DNA from: Holophaga sp.
GTDB taxonomy: Bacteria > Acidobacteriota > Holophagae > Holophagales > Holophagaceae
DNA: 64,000 nucleotides
Direction: 5' to 3'
Assembly: GCA_031292735.1 (NCBI GenBank)
Contig: JARLGP010000131.1
Location: 1 to 64,000 of the forward strand
Shown here: positions 43,303 to 51,376 of the stretch, piece after piece
How positions within the stretch are numbered: position 1 is the stretch's first letter
Layout: each line of letters starts with the position of its first letter
Program-made: the position numbers and the translations under genes
The notes under the pieces: generated by a model
What the model was told of the DNA's origin: nothing
Databases searched by the model: none
Seen by the model: only the letters and a program-made list of their open reading frames with translations

Positions 43303-45354
43303 TTAGGACGCGGCCACCAGGTCCCGGCAGTGGGCCACCAGCTCATCCGAGGTGAACGGCTTCTTGAGGGCGGGGATGCCCAGGTCGCGCAGCTCCCGGT
43401 CCTGGGACAGGCTGCCGCTGTCGCCGGTGATCACCAGCACCTTGGGCAGCAGCGCCGGGCGGAAGTCCCGGATCCAGCCCAGCAGGGCGAACCCGTCCAG
43501 GCCCGGCATGCGCAGATCGGTGATCACCAGGTCGAACGGCGCGCTTTCCAGCCGCTGGATCGCCTCCCGCCCGTCGTGCACCTGCTCCACCCGCCAGCCC
43601 AGGCGGTTCCGCAGCAGCTCGTGCACCAGGCTGGTGATGTACTCCTCGTCGTCGATCACCAGCACGTCCAGCCGCGGCCGGAGGTCCATGGTCTCCACCG
43701 GGGGCTCCGGCGCCAGGGCCTGCTCCAGGCTCGCCGGCGGCGGATCGGCCTCCCCGGCCCCCGGGGCCAGCGGGAGCTGCACGGTGAACAGGGTGCCTTC
43801 GCCGGGCACGCTGCTCACCGCGATCTCGCCCCGGTGCTGGCCGACGATGCCCAGGCAGACGCTGAGGCCGAGCCCGGTGCCCCGCTCCGCGGACTTGGTG
43901 GTGTAGAAGGGGTCGAAGATCCGGTTGAGCTTTTCCGGCGGGATGCCGTGGCCGGTGTCCTGCACCCGCAGCTCGGCCATGCCGTCGCGGACGGTCATCC
44001 GCACCGTCAGCTCCTTGCGGATGGTGTGTTCCATGGCGTCGACCGCGTTGATCAGGAGGTTGATCAGCACCTGCTTGATCTGTACGGCGTCGGCCAGGAT
44101 CCGCACGCCGGATTCCGGCACCTGGAGCGAGAGCTGCACGGTGGAGGAACGCAGCCGGAACCGCATGATCGCGACCGCCTCGTCCAGGATCGCCCGCAGG
44201 TCCACCTTGCGCAGCTCCATGGTGGCCGGCCGGGACAGCTGGAGCAGTTGGCGGATGATCCGCACCGACTCCTGGGTGCTCTTGGTGATCCGCTGGCAGT
44301 AGGACAGCAGGGTGGGCTGGTCGCCTTCGGCCTCCAGCCGCATGGTCAGCAGTTCCGCGTAGCCCAGGACCGGGCTGAGGGTGTTGTTCAGTTCGTGGGC
44401 GATGCCGCCCGCCAGGGATTCGAACAGCGCGGTCTTGTCGCTGAGGGCCATCCGCCGCTGCACCGCGCGCTGCTCGGTGATGTCCTGGAGGATCGTGCAG
44501 ATCTGGCCGGTTTCCCGCACCAGGGAGGTGTGGAACTTGAACAGGCGCTCGCCGCCGGCGGCCAGGCGAAGCTGGAACTCATCGGCCTGGTCGTCGGGCG
44601 CCAGCACCATGCCCGACTCGTGCAGCCGCAACCGCTCCAGGAAGGCCTCGCGGTGCTTGGGGGGCATCAGGTCGGCCAGGTTGGGCATGCCCTCGCCTTC
44701 GCCGGCGCCGAGCATGGTCTGCAGCTGCTCGTTGCGGGTGTCGATCCGGCCGTCGGGGTAGAGCAGGGCCACCGCCAGCGGGCTGTGCTGGAACAGGGTC
44801 TCGTAGCGGCCCTGGGACTGGCGGAGCTGGTGCAGGCTGCGGAACAGCTCCTGGTTGGTGGTGAGCAGCTCCTGGCGCTGGGTTCCGGCCAACTGGATCT
44901 GGTCGGCGAACAGGGCCGACTGGGCCCGGACCAGGGCCGGCACCGGGATGATGCCCAGGAAGCCCCCGTCCCCGTCCACCAGGGGGACGTCCTGGTAGAA
45001 GGTCTCCCCGGTCCGGCTCAGGGCCCGCTCCAGCAGCTCCAGCAGGGGCATGGCCGGGGACGCCACCAGGCAGTCGGGCAGCACGTGGCTCTGGATCAGG
45101 TGCTCGCTGTGCAGGGCGAACCCGTAGCGGGTGCCCAGCAGGAAGCCCAGGTGCGCCCGGGAGATCAGGCCGGTGTAGGTGCCGTGGTCCACCACGGCCA
45201 CGAAGGTGTGGGGGTGGTTGCGAAAGCTGCGGAAGACCTGGTCGACGGTCAGGCTGGCAGGTACGGACTCGCGATGGTCCACCAGGGCCACCAGGTCGTC
45301 TCCGGTCTTGGTTTCCCAGGGACAGTTCAGTTCGGGCTCCCTCAGCGACAGCAT
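43303..45354 (-). CDS. Hybrid sensor histidine kinase with CBS pair, PAS and receiver domains
   Basis: A ~683-residue cytoplasmic kinase with no membrane helices. An N-terminal CBS pair (SLTVDQVFRSFRNHPHTFVA ... QDVPLVDGDGGFLGIIPVPA) may sense nucleotides. A PAS domain follows (FQHSPLAVALLYPDGRIDTR). HisKA has the phospho-His in LAGGIAHELNNTLSPVLGY. The ATPase domain has INLLINAVDAM, DTGHGIPP and GTGLGLSV. The C-terminal receiver has DDEE and LVITDLRMPGLDGF with the phospho-Asp. No separate output gene lies beside it. Two ATGs fit the start (45354, 45405); the frame upstream is probably non-coding because a small gene begins at 45540. Confidence 0.87.
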   Translation of the reverse strand: MLSLREPELNCPWETKTGDDLVALVDHRESVPASLTVDQVFRSFRNHPHTFVAVVDHGTYTGLISRAHLGFLLGTRYGFALHSEHLIQSHVLPDCLVASPAMPLLELLERALSRTGETFYQDVPLVDGDGGFLGIIPVPALVRAQSALFADQIQLAGTQRQELLTTNQELFRSLHQLRQSQGRYETLFQHSPLAVALLYPDGRIDTRNEQLQTMLGAGEGEGMPNLADLMPPKHREAFLERLRLHESGMVLAPDDQADEFQLRLAAGGERLFKFHTSLVRETGQICTILQDITEQRAVQRRMALSDKTALFESLAGGIAHELNNTLSPVLGYAELLTMRLEAEGDQPTLLSYCQRITKSTQESVRIIRQLLQLSRPATMELRKVDLRAILDEAVAIMRFRLRSSTVQLSLQVPESGVRILADAVQIKQVLINLLINAVDAMEHTIRKELTVRMTVRDGMAELRVQDTGHGIPPEKLNRIFDPFYTTKSAERGTGLGLSVCLGIVGQHRGEIAVSSVPGEGTLFTVQLPLAPGAGEADPPPASLEQALAPEPPVETMDLRPRLDVLVIDDEEYITSLVHELLRNRLGWRVEQVHDGREAIQRLESAPFDLVITDLRMPGLDGFALLGWIRDFRPALLPKVLVITGDSGSLSQDRELRDLGIPALKKPFTSDELVAHCRDLVAAS

Positions 45355-45539
45355 CGCATTAGCATCCCTGGGGCCGGTTGGCGGGGCCAGACGGGAATGT
45401 AACATTTGTGTAACGATTCCCCCGGATGCTCGGAAGGTGAGGACAGGACTGGGTTTAGCGACCACGGTCGGCAAACCGCCCGCGGCTGGCCGGCTGCCGC
45501 GGCGAAGTATAATCAAGGGGTTGATAACCGGAGGGCACC

Positions 45540-45764
45540 ATGGTGGATTACGGCAGCGCAACGTGCGGTTTTGATGTGGATGAAACCCAGGATGGCAAAT
45601 TCCGGCTGATCGCCATAAAACCGAAGGCCGACTCCGCCATCCTGAAGCGGGGCACCATCACCCTGGAACTCAATTCCGGCTTCGAGCTGGATGACGCCAA
45701 GACCCTGGCGAAGATGCTCAACGACTGGATCACCCAGGTCCATTTCGAGCCGATCGATTGCTAG
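45540..45764 (+). CDS. Small protein of unknown function
   Basis: A 74-residue protein: MVDYGSATCGFDVDETQDGK, then FRLIAIKPKADSAILKRGTI, then TLELNSGFELDDAKTLAKML. A beta-rich first half is followed by a helix ending in a Trp-Ile-Thr strand. No recognised domain and no signal peptide. CGGAGGG precedes the ATG at a good distance. It precedes the region with TTGCAA boxes and the two small putative DNA-binding genes. Confidence 0.65.
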   Translation: MVDYGSATCGFDVDETQDGKFRLIAIKPKADSAILKRGTITLELNSGFELDDAKTLAKMLNDWITQVHFEPIDC

Positions 45765-45786
45765 GCTGACTGTATGGTTTTTATAT

Positions 45787-45836
45787 TTGCAATTACTGCA
45801 AAAAAAAGTTGCAAAATAAACACAGTCACGTTGCAA
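45787..45836. promoter_or_regulatory. Three TTGCAA boxes at an exact 22-base period
   Basis: TTGCAA occurs at 45787, 45809 and 45831, each 22 bases apart (about two helical turns), in an AT-rich stretch 44-93 bases before the first small basic gene. A fourth, out-of-phase CTGCAA lies at 45796. TTGCAA is itself a palindrome. Helically phased repeats are typical of cooperative binding by ribbon-helix-helix-type regulators, and the two proteins encoded next are candidates. Inference from spacing. Confidence 0.6.
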
Positions 45837-45879
45837 TACTCCCCAGGCCGATGCTCGGCCCGATGAGGGGAGGGTATGT

Positions 45880-46074
45880 ATGGTGAAGGCCGCGAAAAGC
45901 CCCAAGCCGAAACCGACCAAGCTCCACGTGGAGATTCCCCGCGCCAACTGGGAGCGGGTCGAGGCCTACCTGAAGGCCTACAACGAGGACGCCGGGCGGA
46001 TGACGCCGAAGATCAAGCTCGCCCATGTGGTGAACATGGCGCTGGTGCAGTACCTCACCGGGCGGAGGGTGTGA
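45880..46074 (+). CDS. Small basic protein, candidate ribbon-helix-helix DNA-binding protein (paralog 1)
   Basis: A 64-residue protein. A Lys/Pro tail (MVKAAKSPKPKPTK) is followed by KLHVEIPRANWERVEAYLKA, then YNEDAGRMTPKIKLAHVVNM, then ALVQYLTG. The strand-helix-helix layout resembles a ribbon-helix-helix fold. It aligns with the next gene product along its length (EI....RV...Y...YNE...R...K...V.N.AL..L). GGGAGGG precedes the ATG. Its stop overlaps the next start (TGATG), so both are coupled. Likely binds DNA; autoregulation through the TTGCAA boxes is inferred. Confidence 0.65.
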   Translation: MVKAAKSPKPKPTKLHVEIPRANWERVEAYLKAYNEDAGRMTPKIKLAHVVNMALVQYLTGRRV

Positions 46075-46304
46075 TGGCCACCAAGCACAAGGCGGGCAGC
46101 AAGAAGAAGGACCAGACCAAGCGGGTGGTCACCGAGATCGCCCCGGCGGTGCGGGTGATGCTGGACACCTACATGCAGGAGTACAACGAAGGGCCGGAGC
46201 GGGTCTCCTCCCCGCTGAAGTACACCGACGTGATCAACCAGGCGCTCGACGCCTTCCTGCCCAGCAAGCCCCAGCCCGATGAGGAGGCCGGCCCGGCGGA
46301 GTGA
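46074..46304 (+). CDS. Small basic protein, candidate ribbon-helix-helix DNA-binding protein (paralog 2)
   Basis: A 76-residue paralog of the preceding protein, with a Lys-rich tail (MATKHKAGSKKKDQTKR) and the core VVTEIAPAVRVMLDTYMQEY, then NEGPERVSSPLKYTDVINQA, then LDAFLPSK. The two may form a heterodimer, since they are translationally coupled. The frame is open upstream, but the ATG at 46074 fits both the overlap and the shared architecture. A NUDIX gene follows 19 bases later on the same strand. Confidence 0.65.
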   Translation: MATKHKAGSKKKDQTKRVVTEIAPAVRVMLDTYMQEYNEGPERVSSPLKYTDVINQALDAFLPSKPQPDEEAGPAE

Positions 46305-46323
46305 CGCCCGGACCGCTGGACCC

Positions 46324-46860
46324 ATGGACGTGAAGTTCTGCCCCCGCTGCGGCACCCTGGTGCAGCAGCTGCTCCGGTTCGGCGCCCTGCGTCCGGTCTG
46401 TCCGGCCTGCGGGTTCATCCAGTTCGCCAACCCCCGGGTGGCGGTGGCGATGTTCGTGGCGGAGCGGGACCGGGTGCTGCTGGTCAAGCGCAAGGTCGCG
46501 CCGGAGCGGGGCCGCTGGGCCCTGGCCGCCGGGTTCGTGGACTATGGCGAGCCGCCGGAGGCCGCGGCGGTCCGGGAGATGCGCGAGGAGACCGGGCTGG
46601 ACGTGGTGGTGGAGCGGATGCTGGAGCTGAGCTTCAACGAGGCCGACAAGGTCATCGTCATCCTCTACCAGGCCCGGGCGGTGGGCGGGGTGCTGGCGGC
46701 CGCCGACGACGTGGAGGAGGCCCGCTGGTTCAGCGGGGCCGAGCTGCCCGAGCTGGCCTTCGAAAGCACCCGGCGCGCGGTGCGGGCCTGGCGGGAGGGG
46801 ACGCTTCAGGGTTCGGACGGCTCGTCCCGGAACACCACCTCCAGGGATTCCTCCGGGTAG
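46324..46860 (+). CDS. NUDIX hydrolase with N-terminal zinc ribbon
   Basis: A 178-residue protein. A zinc ribbon (CPRCG ... CPACG, Cys 6, 9, 26, 29) precedes a NUDIX domain with the full box GFVDYGEPPEAAAVREMREE then TGLDV. This resembles NudC/NADH pyrophosphatase-like and ADP-ribose-type hydrolases that cleave nucleoside diphosphates linked to other groups. Follows the small DNA-binding pair closely and probably shares their transcript. Its 3' end overlaps the convergent mksB gene by 55 bases, so about 18 codons at each end are double coding. Confidence 0.9.
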   Translation: MDVKFCPRCGTLVQQLLRFGALRPVCPACGFIQFANPRVAVAMFVAERDRVLLVKRKVAPERGRWALAAGFVDYGEPPEAAAVREMREETGLDVVVERMLELSFNEADKVIVILYQARAVGGVLAAADDVEEARWFSGAELPELAFESTRRAVRAWREGTLQGSDGSSRNTTSRDSSG

Positions 46861-49601
46861 ATGTAGGTGACCTTGCCTTCGGGCCGCAGGAAGTACAGGC
46901 GCCGGGCGTTGGCCGGGTTGGGCGAGGCCATGATGAGGGTGAAGCCAAGCTCCTGGGCGCACTGGCGGATGGTCTCCTGGTTCATGTCGTCCAGGGTGTC
47001 CACTTCGTCCACGAAGATCAGCAGCCGCACTTCGTTCCGGCTGCGGTAGAGGTCGCGCAGCAGGTGGGCCAGGAACACCACCTTGAGGGTGATGGCGGTG
47101 CCGGTGCTTTCGGCGTCCAGGGAGGCGTAGACCTCCTTTTCGCCGTCCTTGCTGACCTCCAGCTCCACCCGGAACAGGTCGAACAGCCGGAACACTTCGC
47201 CCTGGCGGATCCACTCGCCCATCTGGTCCCTGGCCTGCTCGGCCAGGCCCTGGTCGGCGAACAGGCCCTCCTCCTGGGTGAACTGCTTGAGCACGGTGGT
47301 GCGGGCCAGGTTCTCCACCAGGCGCAGCTGGATGCCGGACAGGTTGGACACCGAGAACCTGGCCATGGCCCGGTTGAGCCGGGCCACCCGGGCGCTGAGG
47401 GTGTCGTAGTCGCGCAGCAGGTTGGAGAAGGAGGTCTTGGCGATCACGGCGATGTGCTGCCAGGCGGCGTCCAGCTGGGCCTTCTGGTCGGGCAGTCCCT
47501 CGATCAGGTCGCGGATCTGCTGGATCCGGGTGTCCCGGTCGCCGGCGATCATGCCGTCCAGCTGGAGGTCCAGCTCCTCCATGCGCCGGGCCACGGACTG
47601 GTCCAGGCGCATGGATTCGGTCCATTCCTCGGCCATCCGGCCAAGAGCGTCCTTGAAGCCCAGGTCGGTGAGTTCCGGGGCGTCGGGGGTGAGCTCGTCC
47701 GGGGAGAGGTCCAGGCCCAGGGGCAGGGCCCGCTGCTCCAGGTCGCCCAGGATGGATTCGCGCAGCTCCTGGGCCTCCCGGGTCAGGGCGGCGGCCCGGT
47801 TGGCTTCCACCCGGGCCCGGGTGCGGCAGCTTTCGTGCTGGCTGAGGGCCTCTTCCCGGGCCTCGTCCAGGCGGGCGGAGCTGGCTTCCAGCTCGGCCAG
47901 CCGCGCGGCCAGGGCGGGCAGCTCGCCCACCTCCTCCTCCCAGGAGGCGATCTTCGACAGGGTGAGGCTCAGGGCGCGTTCCTGCTCCTCCAGGGCGGCC
48001 AGGGACTCCATGAGCTTTTCCCGGCCCCGGCTGTTGTCGGCCAGGTCCTCCAGGCGCTTGATCTCCCGCTCCAGGTGCTGGGCCTGGGTCTCGTAGTTCT
48101 CGATCTCGCGGGCGCGCACCGTGGGATCCTCCAGGGACAGCCCCGGGGCGGGCAGGGCCTCCAGGTTCACCCGCAGCCCGGCGCCCTCGAACACCCCGCC
48201 CTGGGCGGCCGCGGAAACCACCGACAGCATCCGGCCGAAGCTTCGGGGATCGGTGATCTCCAGGCCGCCGGGGCCTTCCGGCAGGGTGAGGATGGCCGGG
48301 TTCACCAGGCGCAGCAGCGGGCCCCGCTCCTCGTCGGGATACTCCTCCAGGATCTCCATCCAGGCCGGGCGCGCGCCGGGCTGGTCCAGGGCGCGCAGGC
48401 GGTCGATGGTGACCAGGCAGGTCTGGCGGTCGTGGCGGTGCCGCGCCACCCGCGCGCGCAGGGCGGCGCTGCCGTCCATGGCGCCCTGGAAGGCGGAGAG
48501 GTCCATGCGCACCTGGCCGGCCTCCTGGCGCAGGTCCAGCAGCCGGGCCTCCTGCATCTCCTTGGGCTCGGCCTGGAGCCGCTGTTCCAGCACCTGGGCG
48601 TCCTCCACCCGGCCCTTGGTGCGGCCCAGCTCCTGGACCTGGGCCTTGAACTCCTGGTCGAGGCCGCGCCGGGTCTGGTTCCACTGGCTTTCGGCCTCGC
48701 TGGCGGCTTCCGCCGCCTCCTGGGCCTCCTGGGCCCGGGCCTTGCGGTCGGCCAGCCGGGCCACGGCCTCCCGGTAGACCCGCCGGAGGGTCCGGGGCAG
48801 CTGTTCCTGCAGGGTCCGCAGCCGGTCGTAATCGCCGAACAGGTTCAGGCCGATCTTTTCGGCGGCGCGGATCTTCTCGTAGCGCAGGTTGCCGGCGTGG
48901 GCCGAGGCGTAGTCCTCCCCCACCACCGAGCCCAGGGCCACGGTGCCGCGGTTGCGCTCGTCGCCCGAGACCAGTTCCGGCTCCACCACGGAGATGAGCA
49001 GGTTCTTCAGGTCGTCGGGCCGGCTCTTGCGCAGGGTGAGCAACTGGCGGAACACCTCGATGAAGGTGTCGTAGCTGCCGCCGCCGGGCACCAGCTCCAG
49101 GCGGAACCCGCCGCGTTCCCCGCCGGAGCCGCGCAGGGCGGCGCGCAGCTGGGCCTGGCTCAGTTCCACGTAGCCGCGCGGCGCCAGCCGGGCCCGCACC
49201 GCGTCCCAGGTGCGGGGCTGGGAGGAGGCCGGGTCGATGAAGTCGTCCTTGTGATACGGGCCGTCGAAGCCGAACCGCTGCCAGTCGCATCCGGAGGCCG
49301 CGCCCAGGCCGTGGAAGCCCACCGTGCGGATGCCCCACTTGGTGTCGGCCTCCACCAGGATGCTGCTGCGCCCGCCGGGCTTGAAGTAGAACGGCTTGGT
49401 CTTGCCCTGGAAGTTGCTGGTGGGGAAGTGCATCAGCTTGATGTCGTCGATGTAGAGGAACTGCAGGGCGTTCAGCAGGCTGGACTTGCCGGCGTTGTTG
49501 CGGCCGGAGAGGTGGACGCTCTCCTCCAGGTCGATCTCGGCGTACGGGTAGACGCCGGAATCGATGAGCACCAGCTTGCGCGGACCGGGAATGGCGGCCA
49601 T
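46806..49601 (-). CDS. mksB: MksB/MukB-like SMC condensin ATPase
   Basis: A 931-residue SMC-like ATPase. Walker A GRNNAGKSS (33-41) is at the N-terminus and SGVYPYAEIDLEESVHL matches the MukB/MksB/JetC head. A long central coiled coil follows (~270-790, many Glu/Arg/Leu/Gln). The C-terminus has the ABC-type signature STGTAITLKVVFLAHLL and Walker B LLIFVDEVDTLDD (860-872), then FTLIMASPNP. It is shorter than MukB (about 1,480 residues) and the size of MksB. It condenses chromosomes with MksE and MksF. Last gene of the operon mksF-mksE-mksB; its TGATG overlaps the end of mksE. Confidence 0.85.
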   Translation of the reverse strand: MAAIPGPRKLVLIDSGVYPYAEIDLEESVHLSGRNNAGKSSLLNALQFLYIDDIKLMHFPTSNFQGKTKPFYFKPGGRSSILVEADTKWGIRTVGFHGLGAASGCDWQRFGFDGPYHKDDFIDPASSQPRTWDAVRARLAPRGYVELSQAQLRAALRGSGGERGGFRLELVPGGGSYDTFIEVFRQLLTLRKSRPDDLKNLLISVVEPELVSGDERNRGTVALGSVVGEDYASAHAGNLRYEKIRAAEKIGLNLFGDYDRLRTLQEQLPRTLRRVYREAVARLADRKARAQEAQEAAEAASEAESQWNQTRRGLDQEFKAQVQELGRTKGRVEDAQVLEQRLQAEPKEMQEARLLDLRQEAGQVRMDLSAFQGAMDGSAALRARVARHRHDRQTCLVTIDRLRALDQPGARPAWMEILEEYPDEERGPLLRLVNPAILTLPEGPGGLEITDPRSFGRMLSVVSAAAQGGVFEGAGLRVNLEALPAPGLSLEDPTVRAREIENYETQAQHLEREIKRLEDLADNSRGREKLMESLAALEEQERALSLTLSKIASWEEEVGELPALAARLAELEASSARLDEAREEALSQHESCRTRARVEANRAAALTREAQELRESILGDLEQRALPLGLDLSPDELTPDAPELTDLGFKDALGRMAEEWTESMRLDQSVARRMEELDLQLDGMIAGDRDTRIQQIRDLIEGLPDQKAQLDAAWQHIAVIAKTSFSNLLRDYDTLSARVARLNRAMARFSVSNLSGIQLRLVENLARTTVLKQFTQEEGLFADQGLAEQARDQMGEWIRQGEVFRLFDLFRVELEVSKDGEKEVYASLDAESTGTAITLKVVFLAHLLRDLYRSRNEVRLLIFVDEVDTLDDMNQETIRQCAQELGFTLIMASPNPANARRLYFLRPEGKVTYIYPEESLEVVFRDEPSEP

Positions 49602-50128
49602 CAGCGGGCCTCCGCTTCGGCCAGGGCCCGGCCGGCCATGTTCAGGATGTCCAGCAGCCGGTAGGCGGCGGTGCGGAAGCGCCAGCTGCCGTCCTTGAGC
49701 GGCTCGGCCAGGCCGTAGCGCTTCATGGCGTCCAGCACCTTCAGCAGGGCCTCCTCACTGGTCACGTCCACTTCGGCCATGACCCGGGCGTACTTCTCGT
49801 GCTGCAGGTGGGGCAGCTTGTCCGGCTGGATGGGAACCCGGGTGAGGTCCAGGTCCAGGTTCACCCCCTGGTCGTCCAGGGTCTCCACCAGGATGGCGGT
49901 GAACAGGACCATGCGCTGGGCGGTGCGGGGGGCGGACTCGTCGTCCAGGTAGAAGAAGCCCCGGCCGTGGCAGACCAGGTTCAGGCCCAGGGCGGCGAAC
50001 AGGCTCTGGTAGCGCTCCGGGTCGGCGGCCAGGGCCTCGTAGACCGGGCCGTCCTCCAGGCAGATGTGGCGGCCCTTGCGCAGGTCCGTGAAGATGGTTT
50101 CCAGCATCGGGAGTTCATGATATTCCAC
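49601..50128 (-). CDS. mksE: MksE/MukE-like condensin subunit
   Basis: A 175-residue winged-helix protein matching the MukE/MksE/JetB position and size: MLETIFTDLRKGRHICLEDG, then PVYEALAADPERYQSLFAAL, then LVCHGRGFFYLDDES, then YRLLDILNMA at the end. MksE bridges the kleisin and the SMC heads. GTG at 50128 has GGGAG upstream. It overlaps mksF by 14 bases and is followed directly by mksB (TGATG). Identification rests mainly on context plus the typical FFYLDDE strand. Confidence 0.78.
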   Translation of the reverse strand: MEYHELPMLETIFTDLRKGRHICLEDGPVYEALAADPERYQSLFAALGLNLVCHGRGFFYLDDESAPRTAQRMVLFTAILVETLDDQGVNLDLDLTRVPIQPDKLPHLQHEKYARVMAEVDVTSEEALLKVLDAMKRYGLAEPLKDGSWRFRTAAYRLLDILNMAGRALAEAEAR

Positions 50129-51338
50129 GGGCGCTCCCTTGGATTTCGTTGGAGGTGATGTCGGCCTCGGGGTGGCTCAGGGTCCGCCGCGGGCCGCCGC
50201 GCTCCAGCTCGGTGGTCTTCAGCAGGAAGTGGTAGGCCCGGAGGGTCTCCCGCAGGCTTGCCGCGGGGAACTCGGCGCGCAGCCAGGCCAGCAGGTCCCG
50301 GGCCTGGCCGCCCCGGGCCCGGAAATGGTGGCCCACCACCTTGTCCGAAAGCGGGATGCGGAACGGCCGGGGCGGCGGCACCAGCACCATGGCCTGGGCG
50401 GCGGGCCGGCGGTAGTAGGCCTGGGCCAGCCAGGAGGCGATGTTGGTGCCGAACGGCTTGCGGGTGCGGCCTTCGTCCCAGGGGTCCATGAGCCCGAACC
50501 AGCGGTCCCACAGGGCTTCCTCGGGGGCCCGGCCCTGGTTGAGGGCCTGGCGGTGGTACGCGGAGATCAGCTGGCTGGCGGCCAGGGCCACCTGGGCGTT
50601 GCGCTTGGCCTGCTCGTAGAGCGGCTGCACCTCGTGGGCGGCCTCCTGGTAGGCCCGGAACGCGTAGCTGCCCAGCCGGCGCAGGTAGAAGCGGGCCCAC
50701 TGGAAGTCCTCGACCACCTTCTGCGGGGCGCTTTCCTCGGCCCGGTCCAGGGCCCGGCGCAGCTGCATGGAGGCCTCGTCGAAGGGCCCGTCCGGCAGGA
50801 AGATGGCCTGCATGGGCAGCACGTAGTTCTCCCACAGCTCGCGGATCCGGCCCCAGCGCAGCTTGGAGCTGAGCGGGGGGCTCTTGCGGTAGTCCTCGGT
50901 GGCCTGGTGGATGGCCTCCAGGTTGCCTTCAATGGCGTTGTGCAGCTCGTCCACCCGTTCCCGGATGTTCAGCACCAGGTCGGCCACCCGGGAGAAGGAG
51001 CGGATCCTCAGGCTGGCCTCCAGGCTTTGCCGGAGCCCCACCAGGTCCTGCACGGCCCCTTCGATGAGCCTGGCGTCCACCAGGTGCCGCCGCTGGGTGA
51101 GGCGGTCCACGAACGCCTTGAGGTAGCCCACCACCGCATAGCGGCCGTGCACCTCGTCGCTGTCCAGCAGGCCGGCCTGGACCAGGTCGGCGGGGGTCAG
51201 GCCCTTGTCCCGGGCGAACTGGCCGAGCAGCTCCTCCACGTCGCCCTGGCTGTGGGTGGTGAAGCGGCACAGGCCCTCCACCAGGTCGAAGTTCTCGGCG
51301 AGGAAGCGAAGGAAGGTTTTGGGGCTGGGAGAGGCCAC
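50115..51338 (-). CDS. mksF: MksF/MukF-like kleisin subunit
   Basis: A 407-residue helical protein at the head of the mks operon, in the place of MksF/JetA. FLAENFDLVEGLCRFTTHSQ, then LLDSDEVHGRYAVVGYLKAF, then VDRLTQRRHLVDARLIEGAV form an N-terminal winged-helix and four-helix region. LRWGRIRELWENYVLPMQAI is typical of the kleisin middle. GTG at 51338 has AAGGA upstream and starts where the family does (ASPSPKTFLRFLAEN); a longer open frame lies over a different gene. The last 14 bases overlap mksE. Family call from order plus helical pattern. Confidence 0.72.
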   Translation of the reverse strand: MASPSPKTFLRFLAENFDLVEGLCRFTTHSQGDVEELLGQFARDKGLTPADLVQAGLLDSDEVHGRYAVVGYLKAFVDRLTQRRHLVDARLIEGAVQDLVGLRQSLEASLRIRSFSRVADLVLNIRERVDELHNAIEGNLEAIHQATEDYRKSPPLSSKLRWGRIRELWENYVLPMQAIFLPDGPFDEASMQLRRALDRAEESAPQKVVEDFQWARFYLRRLGSYAFRAYQEAAHEVQPLYEQAKRNAQVALAASQLISAYHRQALNQGRAPEEALWDRWFGLMDPWDEGRTRKPFGTNIASWLAQAYYRRPAAQAMVLVPPPRPFRIPLSDKVVGHHFRARGGQARDLLAWLRAEFPAASLRETLRAYHFLLKTTELERGGPRRTLSHPEADITSNEIQGSARGIS

Positions 51339-51376
51339 GGGGTCCTTGAATGAACGGGAGCCTCCAGCATACCCGT

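Noticed and set aside
46806..51338. Calling the locus a Wadjet (JetABCD) anti-plasmid system
   Set aside because: JetA, B and C equivalents are present but no Toprim nuclease (JetD) gene adjoins them, so the condensin name MksFEB is safer.
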